DNA from: Alphaproteobacteria bacterium
GTDB lineage: Bacteria; Pseudomonadota; Alphaproteobacteria; RF32; CAG-239
Length of the DNA: 34,976 nt
Direction: 5' to 3'
Assembly: GCA_017477185.1 (NCBI GenBank)
Contig: JAFUXF010000034.1
Span: forward strand, 1 to 34,976
Below, in pieces: positions 15,161 through 22,498 of the stretch; the stretch's first letter is position 1, and every line of letters begins with the position of its first letter. A model generated the notes under the pieces. The model searched no databases. It had not been told where the DNA came from and was given only the letters and a program-made list of their open reading frames with translations. The position numbers and the translations under genes were made by a program.

Positions 15161-15547
15161 ATGGATGATGAAGCAAAAAGGTGTCAGAAAATGGTCATTG
15201 CCATAATGATTCAAAATATGAAAGACATGACATCACCATATGGCGTTTTAAATAATCGGTTGGCCTGCCGGCAAGCCTTTGACTTTATTTTTAATCCGCA
15301 CACGAGCGAATATGAAAATTTTTGTTTTTGGTGCGATTTAGCTTGTCTTAATAAGGAATATTGGCATCAGATCGCAATTATGAATTTAGCACAAGAATTA
15401 CTTCTTAAACCTTGGCTGCGCTACCGCATATTACTTTATATGAAAGGAGAGAAAAATATGCGTGATTTGCGGTGTTGTTATGAAAAATGCAAACAAAATG
15501 GGTATCATAATTATATAGAGGTTTTAGAAAATGAATATATCGATTGA
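15161..15547 (+). CDS. Early phage hypothetical protein
   Basis: A 128-residue protein, the first gene rightward of the repressor, with AAGAGGA as ribosome-binding site. It is rich in Cys (7) and Tyr, with a CFWCDLACLNKEYW segment and CCYEKCKQNGYHNY near the end, so metal binding is possible though the spacing fits no zinc-finger family I know. No signal peptide. It overlaps the next gene by 17 bases, so the two are cotranscribed from the operator-controlled promoter at 15100. In many phages this position holds an early regulator (Cro-like), but no helix-turn-helix is evident here. Confidence 0.65.
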   Translation: MDDEAKRCQKMVIAIMIQNMKDMTSPYGVLNNRLACRQAFDFIFNPHTSEYENFCFWCDLACLNKEYWHQIAIMNLAQELLLKPWLRYRILLYMKGEKNMRDLRCCYEKCKQNGYHNYIEVLENEYID

Positions 15548-15947
15548 TGAAATTAAAGAGAATTTAGCTTTTGCCGCCGGTATTATGCGGCGTCTTCCCG
15601 CTGTTCGGGTGCAAGGCTATAACTGCTCATGGCCAAAATTTTGCATGGATGAGGATGACCTCAGAAACGAGGGGGATATATGGTTGATGCCTTTACCTGA
15701 AGAAATAACGATAATGGAAAATATTCTTTCTTGGCTTGAGTTTACAAGTTTTGAAAACCGCCGCATTATATGGTTACGCTCATGCGGTATGGGATGGAAA
15801 CGCATTGCAGACAGAACACACCGTAGTCGCAGTGGCTTAATCAGAATTTATAATAATGGGCTGAAAGATATTTGCGAAACGCTCAATTTACCGACAAATG
15901 AGAAAAAAACGACATTGACCGTTCATTCAATCCGGCTAAGGGTTTGA
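15531..15947 (+). CDS. DUF6362-like phage protein with helix-turn-helix
   Basis: A 138-residue protein. The central part (about 60-115: EITIMENILSWLEFTSFENRRIIWLRSCGMGWKRIADRTHRSRSGL, described by position only where longer) has the sigma-region-4-like pattern of phage proteins grouped as DUF6362, with the helix-turn-helix at GMGWKRIADRTHRSRSGLIR. Such proteins commonly sit just before terminase genes and probably bind DNA. The start overlaps the previous gene by 17 bases; GAGG precedes it. Eleven bases after its stop begins the 10-bp repeat array at 15958, which could be a binding target. Family call is from pattern memory. Confidence 0.6.
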   Translation: MNISIDEIKENLAFAAGIMRRLPAVRVQGYNCSWPKFCMDEDDLRNEGDIWLMPLPEEITIMENILSWLEFTSFENRRIIWLRSCGMGWKRIADRTHRSRSGLIRIYNNGLKDICETLNLPTNEKKTTLTVHSIRLRV

Positions 15948-15957
15948 GGTATGTTTT

Positions 15958-16007
15958 TGAAACGTAATGGAACGTTTTGAAACGCTTTGAAACATTTTGG
16001 AATTTTG
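15958..16007. repeat. Five tandem 10-bp repeats, candidate packaging or regulator site
   Basis: Five consecutive 10-mers: TGAAACGTAA, TGGAACGTTT, TGAAACGCTT, TGAAACATTT, TGGAATTTTG; consensus TGRAACGTTT. The 10-bp period keeps every copy on the same DNA face. The array lies in the 138-base gap between the DUF6362-like gene and the small terminase candidate. The place matches where pac or cos-binding sites are found in other phages, but a transcription factor site is also possible. Confidence 0.65.
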
Positions 16008-16085
16008 ACCCTATAGACATTTAGAGCGGTTTATGATAATTATTTAGGTACAATAGCGATGAAGAACGTTGTTCGAGGTGTTAAG

Positions 16086-16328
16086 ATGAAAAAACAATCA
16101 GATATTGATGCCGCAAAACAACAGTTGGTCGAAGAGCTTGAAGCCGCAAGGCTAATAGCTCTTGAGACCAAAAGTTCTGCGGCTATGGTTTCCGCCTCAA
16201 TCGGAAAAGCAAAGATTTTAGGGCTTATAAGTGAAAAGAACAAAAAAGAGGGGGAAGAAGAAAAAATAAAAATTCAACCGGTACTCGTGCAGTTTATTAC
16301 CGATACCGATGAAAAAAAAGAAGAATAG
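16086..16328 (+). CDS. Probable terminase small subunit
   Basis: An 80-residue protein starting MKKQSDIDAAKQQ at ATG 16086, which has GAGGTG six bases upstream; an ATG at 16059 would add nine residues. The helical core VEELEAARLIALETKSSAAM followed by SIGKAKILGLI matches the oligomerisation segment of phage small terminases, and the acidic tail ends with the terminator at 16333. The usual N-terminal helix-turn-helix is missing, so this may be a shortened subunit that binds DNA with help, or a different packaging accessory. Position before the large subunit supports the call, although three cargo-like genes intervene. Confidence 0.6.
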   Translation: MKKQSDIDAAKQQLVEELEAARLIALETKSSAAMVSASIGKAKILGLISEKNKKEGEEEKIKIQPVLVQFITDTDEKKEE

Positions 16329-16332
16329 TGCG

Positions 16333-16363
16333 ACAGCCTGCTTTTATACGCAGGCTGTTTTTT
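16333..16363 (+). terminator. Intrinsic terminator
   Basis: A perfect 9-bp stem (ACAGCCTGC with GCAGGCTGT) around an eight-base loop, then six T. It separates the small terminase candidate from the ejection-type gene at 16381. Confidence 0.85.
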
Positions 16364-16380
16364 ATATCCAGAGAGGAAAA

Positions 16381-17028
16381 ATGACAGATATTTGGAATAA
16401 AGAGATAGTATTAACAGATGAAGATAAACAACGCTTAGGGATTACAGATGAGCAAATTGCTGCTATGGAAGCCAAAAAGCAACAAAATAGTTTTACTGAT
16501 TATGTAAATACAGGAGAACAATTAGCCACATCAGCATTAAATGGTGTCAGTCAAGGGTATTATGATGAATACGAGGGTGGTGCAAGTGCTCTTGGCTACG
16601 GATTGGCGAATTTAGGAATGCGAGCCGGTCAAGCTTTAGGTTTCAATATACAAGCGCCCCAGGAAGATGTATGGAGTGCAATGAAACGTGGTTACATAAA
16701 TGGGCGCGATTACCGTCGCCGAGTGTTGGAAGGTGCTCGTCGAGAAATGCCGTGGTTGAGTACCGGTATGGAAGCTGCAGGTGCAGTTGTTAGTCCGGCA
16801 AATAAAGTTTTGGGGCCTATCAGTACGGGTATACTAAGTGGTTATGGAAATGTTAATACAAATGATCCGGATGAAATTTTCGGAAACATGGTCGTTGGAG
16901 CTGTAGGCAATCAAATCGGAGAAAAAGTAGGGAGCATAATACCTAATAGAGCCTGGGCTCCAATCGCAAGAGCAGGATTAAGAGAAAGCGTAAGCATAGG
17001 AGCACAAAATATATACGATAAAAAATAA
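16381..17028 (+). CDS. Short ejection-protein-type domain protein
   Basis: A 215-residue protein starting at ATG 16381 after GAGAGGA. The first 55 residues are a charged helical leader. Residues about 58-190 carry a Gly/Ala-rich pattern known from large podovirus virion (DNA-ejection) proteins: NGVSQGYYDEYEGGASALG, then YINGRDYRRRVLEGAR, PWLSTGMEAAGAVVSP and a GYGNVN...GAVGNQIG stretch. The same pattern begins the incomplete protein at 34428 (TGVTLGNFDEITGGATAA, YKMGRDATRKL). Here the protein stops soon after this domain, so it lacks the long C-terminal part of a typical ejection protein. Lying between the terminase genes is unusual. Role unknown; virion delivery or cargo is inferred. Confidence 0.65.
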   Translation: MTDIWNKEIVLTDEDKQRLGITDEQIAAMEAKKQQNSFTDYVNTGEQLATSALNGVSQGYYDEYEGGASALGYGLANLGMRAGQALGFNIQAPQEDVWSAMKRGYINGRDYRRRVLEGARREMPWLSTGMEAAGAVVSPANKVLGPISTGILSGYGNVNTNDPDEIFGNMVVGAVGNQIGEKVGSIIPNRAWAPIARAGLRESVSIGAQNIYDKK

Positions 17029-17047
17029 ATCATATACTCTAAAAATA

Positions 17048-17076
17048 TTTACTTTATATTGAAAGTATTATAAAAT
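17048..17076 (+). promoter_or_regulatory. Possible promoter of cargo membrane gene
   Basis: TTTACT (17048-17053), 17-base spacer, TAAAAT (17071-17076), 22 bases before the ATG at 17099. A moderate match, but correctly spaced. Confidence 0.4.
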
Positions 17077-17098
17077 AGCATCGTGTGAAGGAAGGTCG

Positions 17099-17413
17099 AT
17101 GAGTGTATTAAAAAAAATTACATCTGCTATTATAACAATACTTATGATAATATGGTTTGTATTATCTATGATGAATATTCAATTATTTGATATACCATAT
17201 AAAAGGTTAATCATGATTGGTTATGCAGCAATATTGGCTTTAGGGTTTTTGTATGAAACAGATAGGCACAAATATTTTATCAGTAAAAAAATTAATAAAC
17301 AGCAAGTAGCTAATATAATTTTTTGGGTAATTTTAATTTCTGGTACAATAGTAAATCTTTATTACTGGAAAACAACTATCTATGTACTTAGCCGTTTGGT
17401 GAATAAGAACTAA
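17099..17413 (+). CDS. Small membrane protein, likely phage cargo (moron)
   Basis: A 104-residue protein with three predicted membrane helices (about 7-25, 36-52 and 70-88) and a basic loop (YETDRHKYFISKKINKQQ). GGAAGGT precedes the ATG. It is markedly AT-rich, more so than the structural genes, and has its own possible promoter. Small membrane proteins in such positions often alter the lysogenic host surface or exclude superinfecting phages, but nothing in the sequence proves either. Family not recognised. Confidence 0.6.
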   Translation: MSVLKKITSAIITILMIIWFVLSMMNIQLFDIPYKRLIMIGYAAILALGFLYETDRHKYFISKKINKQQVANIIFWVILISGTIVNLYYWKTTIYVLSRLVNKN

Positions 17414-17418
17414 AATAC

Positions 17419-17447
17419 TTGACAAAAAAATAATTACCTATTATAAT
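17419..17447 (+). promoter_or_regulatory. Full-consensus sigma-70 promoter
   Basis: TTGACA (17419-17424), exactly 17 bases, TATAAT (17442-17447). Both hexamers match the consensus completely, and no repressor operator lies nearby, so it should be active in the lysogen. It drives the gene at 17480. Confidence 0.9.
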
Positions 17448-17479
17448 AAATATATATTTATTGCATTAAGGAGGGTGTC

Positions 17480-17944
17480 ATGACAGTATTTATTAAAGAA
17501 GACAAATTGAAACAACTCAGAGGTATTATTGACAAGGAAGAAAAAGATGCAAAAATTTTTCCAGAAACAGACTTACTTAAACGTTGTACCAAAATGAAAG
17601 CTTCACAAGATGGCAAGAAAGTTGAACTATTATCTAATAAAGATGAATTACTCGGAACATTAAATCGAGAAGATGATGCGCATTGTAATTTGGATATCGT
17701 AGATGGTTACAGGTTGGTAGGGCGGTATATAACGACAAGTTCTGATAAAAATCCGACTTGGACGATTTATGATACTAATAAAAATAAAACATCAAAAATA
17801 AAAATTATTGATGAAGAACGTATCGGAAGATTGAAAGGACTTTTCAATGATATGCGAAATGCCTCAGAGCGTTCCTTAAAACTAGGAAGAGAGAGTGTAT
17901 CTTTTAGAAACAGAAATTCATCAGAAAATAAGTTAAATAGATAA
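17480..17944 (+). CDS. Hypothetical cargo protein with own promoter and terminator
   Basis: A 154-residue soluble, strongly charged protein (many K, E, D and R), no signal peptide or membrane helix. A likely beta-rich middle (GKKVELLSNKDELLGTLN; DGYRLVGRYITTSS; TWTIYDTN) lies between two helical ends; the C-terminal end is RLKGLFNDMRNASERSLKLGRESVSFRNRN. It has a strong ribosome-binding site (AAGGAGGG), a full-consensus promoter 33 bases upstream and a terminator downstream: the classic independent phage moron. I do not recognise the family. Expression in the lysogen, and hence a host-benefit or phage-exclusion role, is inferred from the promoter alone. Confidence 0.75.
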   Translation: MTVFIKEDKLKQLRGIIDKEEKDAKIFPETDLLKRCTKMKASQDGKKVELLSNKDELLGTLNREDDAHCNLDIVDGYRLVGRYITTSSDKNPTWTIYDTNKNKTSKIKIIDEERIGRLKGLFNDMRNASERSLKLGRESVSFRNRNSSENKLNR

Positions 17945-17978
17945 TAAAAACGCTTGGATATAAATATTCTATTACCTT

Positions 17979-18003
17979 AACCGCTCATTTGAGCGGTTTT
18001 TTT
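17979..18003 (+). terminator. Intrinsic terminator of cargo gene
   Basis: AACCGCTC and GAGCGGTT form a perfect 8-bp stem around ATTT, followed by seven T. It lies 16 bases before the large terminase start, isolating the cargo from the packaging gene. Confidence 0.9.
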
Positions 18004-18018
18004 GTGATTGAGTAAAAA

Positions 18019-19356
18019 ATGACAAAGAACAAAAACTATCATATTATTAAAATAGCAGAGCCGTTTGCACCGCTATTGACGGAACATAAAAGAATAAAGT
18101 TTTACTACGGCGGACGAGCCGGCGGAAAATCATACGCTTTTGCCGATAGCCTGCTGATTAAAGGACGACAGCAAAAATTATTGATTGCCTGCCTGCGAGA
18201 AATTCAAGACTCAATCAAAGATTCAGTTTATAAATTGCTGTGTGATCGCATAGCACTTTATGAATTGAATGACTATCAAATTTTTGAAAATCGTATTGAA
18301 AACAGTGTGACCGGAAGCAAGTTTATTTTTAAAGGGCTGAGAGATCAAGATGTCCAACATATCAAATCACTAGAGGGAGTAGACATTGCTTGGATAGAAG
18401 AGGCACAAACTATTTCTAAGCGATCGTGGGAAATTTTAGAGCCGACAATCCGCAAAGATGGATCAGAAATTTGGATTTCGATGAATCGAGAACTGGAAAA
18501 TGATCCTCTTTGGGTCATGGTAGCCTCTCATCCGGATGACAGAACATTAGTACGAAAAGTCAATTATAGTGATAATCCGTTTTGTCCGGAAGAAATCAAA
18601 ATTCAGGCAGAAAAATGTCATCAACGCAGTCTCGATGATTATCATCATATTTGGTTGGGAGAACCAATCAAACAAGGACACACCAAACTGATTTCTTCTG
18701 AACTGGTCAGAAAATCCTTTCTGCAAAATATACTGACCAGTTCATCTCCTTTGGTGATTGGGTTGGATGTGGCTCGCTTTGGAGATGACAGCACGGTATT
18801 TTGTTTTCGCCAAGGAAGACTATGCCTTAAATTTTTGAGTTACGAGAAATTAGATAATGTGGCTGTAGCAAATTTGGCGACAGGATTTATTAAAGATTAT
18901 CGACCACAAAGAATTTTTATGGATATCGGCGGACAAGGTGCCGGCGTATATGATATTCTCAAAGATAGAGGATTTGGTGAGATTATCAGAGGTATTTATT
19001 TTGGCGAAAAGGCCATCAATGAAGAACGCTATTTTAACCGCCGTGCCGAAATGTGGGACAGTGTGCAGAGTTGGCTGGCATCTCAACCACAGGTACAACT
19101 TCCGGCAGATGAAAATTTATTTGATGAATTAACCGGTATCAATAAAAAATATGATCGCAGAGGACGTTTGCAGTTAGAAGAAAAAGAAGAGGTCAAAAAA
19201 CGTCTCGGACGCTCCCCCGATAAGGCAGATGCTCTGGCATTAACTTTTGCCGAACCGGTTTATGAGAGTAGTGAACCGCAAATTTATCATAGAGATCAAT
19301 TGACGTTTGAAGATATTTTTAATTCAGCACATGAGAAAGGACAAACAACATGGTAG
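18019..19356 (+). CDS. terL: Terminase large subunit
   Basis: A 445-residue phage DNA-packaging motor of the Terminase_3/PBSX type. The N-terminal ATPase has Walker A GGRAGGKS (31-38) and Walker B VDIAWIEE (121-128); the C-terminal RNase H-like nuclease has D250 in IGLDVARFGDD, D302 in FMDIGGQGAG and D404 in SPDKADALAL. It cuts concatemeric DNA and pumps it into the prohead through the portal encoded downstream. The start is preceded only by a weak GAG, just after the cargo terminator. The 3' end overlaps the GroES-like start by seven bases. Confidence 0.95.
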   Translation: MTKNKNYHIIKIAEPFAPLLTEHKRIKFYYGGRAGGKSYAFADSLLIKGRQQKLLIACLREIQDSIKDSVYKLLCDRIALYELNDYQIFENRIENSVTGSKFIFKGLRDQDVQHIKSLEGVDIAWIEEAQTISKRSWEILEPTIRKDGSEIWISMNRELENDPLWVMVASHPDDRTLVRKVNYSDNPFCPEEIKIQAEKCHQRSLDDYHHIWLGEPIKQGHTKLISSELVRKSFLQNILTSSSPLVIGLDVARFGDDSTVFCFRQGRLCLKFLSYEKLDNVAVANLATGFIKDYRPQRIFMDIGGQGAGVYDILKDRGFGEIIRGIYFGEKAINEERYFNRRAEMWDSVQSWLASQPQVQLPADENLFDELTGINKKYDRRGRLQLEEKEEVKKRLGRSPDKADALALTFAEPVYESSEPQIYHRDQLTFEDIFNSAHEKGQTTW

Positions 19357-19613
19357 CACAATTACAAACCATTATGGACAGAGTGTTAATCAGATTGGAT
19401 GAACATAAAAATAAAACCGCGGGCGGGATACTGCTGACTGATGATGCGATACCAACGCGTACGGTCGGAGTTGTGGAGAGCGTTGGCGAAGATGTTCGTA
19501 GCGTTAACATAGGGGATAAGGTTTTATTTAAAGTATTTGATGAGCTTCCGGCACTTGAGGATGATTTGGTCGTGGTTCGAGAACGGAGCTTATTGGGAAA
19601 AATAAAAGATTGA
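19350..19613 (+). CDS. Phage-encoded GroES-like co-chaperonin
   Basis: An 87-residue protein aligning along its length with Cpn10/GroES: TIMDRVLIRLDEHKNKTAGGILLTDD (barrel strand plus mobile loop, where GGILL corresponds to the GroEL-binding GGIVL of GroES), RTVGVVESVGEDVRSVNIGDKVLFK and LVVVRERSLLGKI. It is about ten residues shorter than bacterial GroES, mainly in the roof loop. It probably caps host GroEL to fold a phage protein such as the capsid or portal, by analogy with T4 gp31. AAAGGA precedes the ATG at 19350, which overlaps the terL stop. A terminator follows at 19629. Confidence 0.88.
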   Translation: MVAQLQTIMDRVLIRLDEHKNKTAGGILLTDDAIPTRTVGVVESVGEDVRSVNIGDKVLFKVFDELPALEDDLVVVRERSLLGKIKD

Positions 19614-19628
19614 TAAAATAAAAATCAG

Positions 19629-19655
19629 AAAGCCGCTTTTATAGCGGTTTTTTTT
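19629..19655 (+). terminator. Intrinsic terminator
   Basis: AAAGCCGCT pairs with AGCGGTTT (one G-T) around TTTAT, followed by eight T. It separates the co-chaperonin gene from the portal gene. Confidence 0.8.
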
Positions 19656-19685
19656 ATTCATTGATGAGAGAGGAGAACAAAAAAC

Positions 19686-21461
19686 ATGAGCGAAATAACT
19701 CAAGAGCTGACCCCGTACAGCTTATTAGATAAATTAAGTCAGGCAGAAAAAGAATTTTTCCCCTACCATGATTTAGTCAAAGAGACAAGGGCGTATTATA
19801 AAGACAGTAGAACGCGTTATTCCATCAACGGCAGGTATAATATCTTTTGGTCGTCAATAGAAACGCTTAAACCGTTTTTGTATTTCAAACAACCGGAGCC
19901 GTATATTGAACGCATTACCAAAATGCCAAATATAACCGAAAATTTGGCTTGTCGTATTATGGAAAAAGCCCTCCAGTGGGATTTATCTCAGTTTGATTTT
20001 GACAGCGTGATAAAATATGCCCGTAATGATTTTCTTATCTCTGGTTGCGGTATTATTTGGGAGCGTTACCAACCTGAGTTTCAAGAGGTTAAAAATCCGG
20101 ATGGAAGCGATGAGTTGATTTCTATTAAAATCGGAGAAAAAGTTGTTTCCGAATATATCAATCCCGAGCATTTTTTATGTGACACCGACAATGTCGGTAT
20201 TTGGGAAGATGTAAAATGGGTCGGGCGTAAATTATTTTTGAAACGTTGTGAAATAACATCAAATTTTGGCGAGGAATTTAAGGATAATGTTAATCCTGAT
20301 GAAACAGTTTGTGTTTATGAAGTATGGTATAAACCACTGAAAAAAGTTTATTGGATTAGCCGTGATTATCCGCATAAATTTCTTAAAGAAATTGATGATC
20401 CCCTACATTTAAGCGGATTTTTCCCTTGTCCGAAACCGATTTTTGCCACACAAACCAATGACAGTATTATTCCAACGCCGGACTATTGCCTGATTAAAGA
20501 AATGTTGCAGGAACTAAATGGTATTACGCAGAGAATGAAATTGGTTATGCAAGCCTTAAAAGTGAGCGGAGCCTATGATAAGTCTTTTCCGGAACTGTAT
20601 AATATTCTGAATAAAGATGTAACCTTGGTGGCCGTGAGTGATTTTCAGAAACTCAAAGATAATGGGGGTATTCGCGGTATTATCGATTTTGCTCCGATTG
20701 ATCAATACATTCAGGCCTTAGAACAACTTTCTGTTCGGCGAGAAGACATCATTAAACGTATTTATGATGTCACCGGTGTCTCAGATATTATGCGGGGTAA
20801 TGCCAATACGGCTGAAACAGCAACGGCAGTTGTGCAAAAAACCAATTTTGGAACGTTGCGTAACCAAGATCGTCAAAATGATATGCAACGTTTTATTGCC
20901 GATTTATTTCGTATTAAAGCAGAGATTATTTGTGAGCAGTTTTCCGAGAAAACATTGGCTGATTTTCTGAGCGGAGATGAACAGCGCAATCAGTTAGATG
21001 TCAGTGCTGCTATATTGCTTCTGAAAACTGAAAAATTACGAGGTATGGTATTGCGTGTTGAAAGCGATGCTGTTTTTAATCAGGAGGCAGAACACAAAAA
21101 AACTATTGATAGTATCAATACGGTCAATACCATGATTAAAGAAGCATTTGCGCTTGTTTCGACACAACCTCTGCTTTTGCCTTTATATCGTGGCATGATT
21201 GAAGCGGTTATTGCTACGATGCCCAAGGCAAGACAGTTCGAGACGATTTTAGAACAAACCTTTAATAATATCAGCAAAGATTTACAACGTCCGGATAATC
21301 TTCCGACTCAAAATGTTCAGAATAATTTAGCTGAAGTCCAACAAGAGAAAAATGATTTAAAGCGTCGAGAACTGGATATTAAAGCCTTTTCAGAACAAGA
21401 AAAAGCTCTAATCAATCGTGCGGAATTACAATTAAAACAAGAAAGGCAAACAAATGAGTAA
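19686..21461 (+). CDS. Portal protein (podovirus type)
   Basis: A 591-residue portal. The family look is clear: an N-terminal helical wing (YHDLVKETRAYYKDSRTRY), the FWSSIETLKPFLYFKQPEPYI segment, a long middle with WERYQPEF and PDYCLIKEMLQELNGITQR, and the strongly conserved crown/stem region near residues 360-395 (IYDVTGVSDIMRGNANTAET followed by ATAVVQKTNFGTLRN). The C-terminus (about 540-590) is a Gln/Glu-rich coiled coil. Twelve copies would form the DNA gate and connect head and tail. GAGAGGAGA precedes the ATG. It overlaps the next start by eight bases. Confidence 0.9.
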   Translation: MSEITQELTPYSLLDKLSQAEKEFFPYHDLVKETRAYYKDSRTRYSINGRYNIFWSSIETLKPFLYFKQPEPYIERITKMPNITENLACRIMEKALQWDLSQFDFDSVIKYARNDFLISGCGIIWERYQPEFQEVKNPDGSDELISIKIGEKVVSEYINPEHFLCDTDNVGIWEDVKWVGRKLFLKRCEITSNFGEEFKDNVNPDETVCVYEVWYKPLKKVYWISRDYPHKFLKEIDDPLHLSGFFPCPKPIFATQTNDSIIPTPDYCLIKEMLQELNGITQRMKLVMQALKVSGAYDKSFPELYNILNKDVTLVAVSDFQKLKDNGGIRGIIDFAPIDQYIQALEQLSVRREDIIKRIYDVTGVSDIMRGNANTAETATAVVQKTNFGTLRNQDRQNDMQRFIADLFRIKAEIICEQFSEKTLADFLSGDEQRNQLDVSAAILLLKTEKLRGMVLRVESDAVFNQEAEHKKTIDSINTVNTMIKEAFALVSTQPLLLPLYRGMIEAVIATMPKARQFETILEQTFNNISKDLQRPDNLPTQNVQNNLAEVQQEKNDLKRRELDIKAFSEQEKALINRAELQLKQERQTNE

Positions 21462-21687
21462 TATCAGCCGCCAATGGACTGAAGAAATTGTATTGCCTGA
21501 CGGTCGAGTTGCTTGTTGTGCGGCAGATATTGATCGTTATATGCGTGAGCACAAAACAGCCTTAGCATCGGATTATTCTTCCTGCTATATGGCTAAAGTT
21601 AAAGAACGTCAGCAAAGACAAGAGAGAGACTCAATTTTTGCTGATTTAATTCATAATTACAAAAGGAGTGTATGGAATGAAAGATGA
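21454..21687 (+). CDS. Small phage hypothetical protein
   Basis: A 77-residue charged protein (WTEEIVLPDGRVACCAADID, then YMREHKTALASDYSSCYMAK and a basic helix). It overlaps the portal gene by eight bases and the scaffold start by eleven, which supports it being a real gene in a tightly packed cluster. No family recognised. The EEIVLPDGR opening looks like a short beta hairpin followed by helices; a head-assembly accessory is the simplest guess from position. Confidence 0.6.
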   Translation: MSNISRQWTEEIVLPDGRVACCAADIDRYMREHKTALASDYSSCYMAKVKERQQRQERDSIFADLIHNYKRSVWNER

Positions 21688-22438
21688 ATCTCTTGAAGAG
21701 AAACTTATAATATCGGAACAACCTGCGACGGAACTTCCCGAACAGGAAATTCCGCAAACACAACCTGAAGAAGAAACGACGGTTGAGAAAATTGCCAAGA
21801 CAGAAGAAGTACGTCATTGGGTCGATGAAATGTTTTTGCAAGAGCAAAAAAGACTGGCTCAGCAAGGTATTGCAGATGCTAAGTCTTGGATTGAACTTAT
21901 GGCATCTATTGATAAAGAATTATCAGAACATCCTAAAGAAACAGTTGGTTTTCTGGCACAAAGATACGGAATAGATAAATCTGTTTTCGGCAATAAAGAA
22001 AACGTTGTTCGTCCGGAGGTTATTCAATGCTTGCAAAATTTAGAACAAAACCAAAAAGCCTTATGGGCGGCTCTCGATACTCAAAGTAAGCAAATGAGAC
22101 AATTAATCATTAGTAATTTTGCCAATGCAAAGGATGATGAAGGTAGATTACTTCATCCTTATTTTGAAATTGTTAAAAATGAAATGTTTGCTTTGCTTGA
22201 AAGCGGGGTTGCTCTTGATTACGAAAACGCTTATGAAAAGGCTTTATGGATCAATCCGCAAACCAGAGAAGAACTGCTGAGTAAGCAGGAAACTGAAAGT
22301 TTGCAGACATTGGCAGAAGAAGCAGATAAAGCAAAATCGGCTTCTTTTGCCCCAAAGGGAGGTCAGGAGAAAATTGATTTTTCTCAAATGACAACCAGAG
22401 AAATCCTCGAGCATAACTATAAAAAACTCGAAGGATAA
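21677..22438 (+). CDS. Probable scaffolding protein
   Basis: A 253-residue acidic, helical protein located between portal and capsid, the usual place of the scaffold. The first 40 residues are Glu/Pro/Thr-rich and likely disordered; 45-100 and 115-150 are helical (VEKIAKTEEVRHWVDEMFLQ; LQNLEQNQKALWAALDTQSK), and the C-terminus ends SQMTTREILEHNYKKLEG, a short basic amphipathic helix like those by which scaffolds bind coat protein. ATG 21677 is chosen because AAGGAG lies nine bases upstream; the GTG at 21668 is too close. A terminator follows at 22451. Confidence 0.72.
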   Translation: MKDESLEEKLIISEQPATELPEQEIPQTQPEEETTVEKIAKTEEVRHWVDEMFLQEQKRLAQQGIADAKSWIELMASIDKELSEHPKETVGFLAQRYGIDKSVFGNKENVVRPEVIQCLQNLEQNQKALWAALDTQSKQMRQLIISNFANAKDDEGRLLHPYFEIVKNEMFALLESGVALDYENAYEKALWINPQTREELLSKQETESLQTLAEEADKAKSASFAPKGGQEKIDFSQMTTREILEHNYKKLEG

Positions 22439-22450
22439 TTGTTAGATAAC

Positions 22451-22482
22451 AAAGACCGGAATTGTTTTTCCGGTCTTTTTTT
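22451..22482 (+). terminator. Intrinsic terminator
   Basis: AAAGACCGGAA pairs with TTCCGGTCTTT (11 bp) around a six-base loop, followed by a T run. It lies between scaffold and capsid genes, so capsid expression in excess of scaffold must come from read-through or another promoter. Confidence 0.88.
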
Positions 22483-22498
22483 GGAAGGAAAAAAATAT

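Noticed and set aside
15958..16007. CRISPR array
   Set aside because: Units are only 10 bp and contiguous without spacers, so they are tandem repeats.
18850..19098. Antisense gene within terL
   Set aside because: The terL frame is clearly coding and the antisense frame lacks any start signal.
22439..22498. N-terminal extension of the capsid gene
   Set aside because: The sequence encodes a terminator hairpin, and a good ribosome-binding site lies before 22499.
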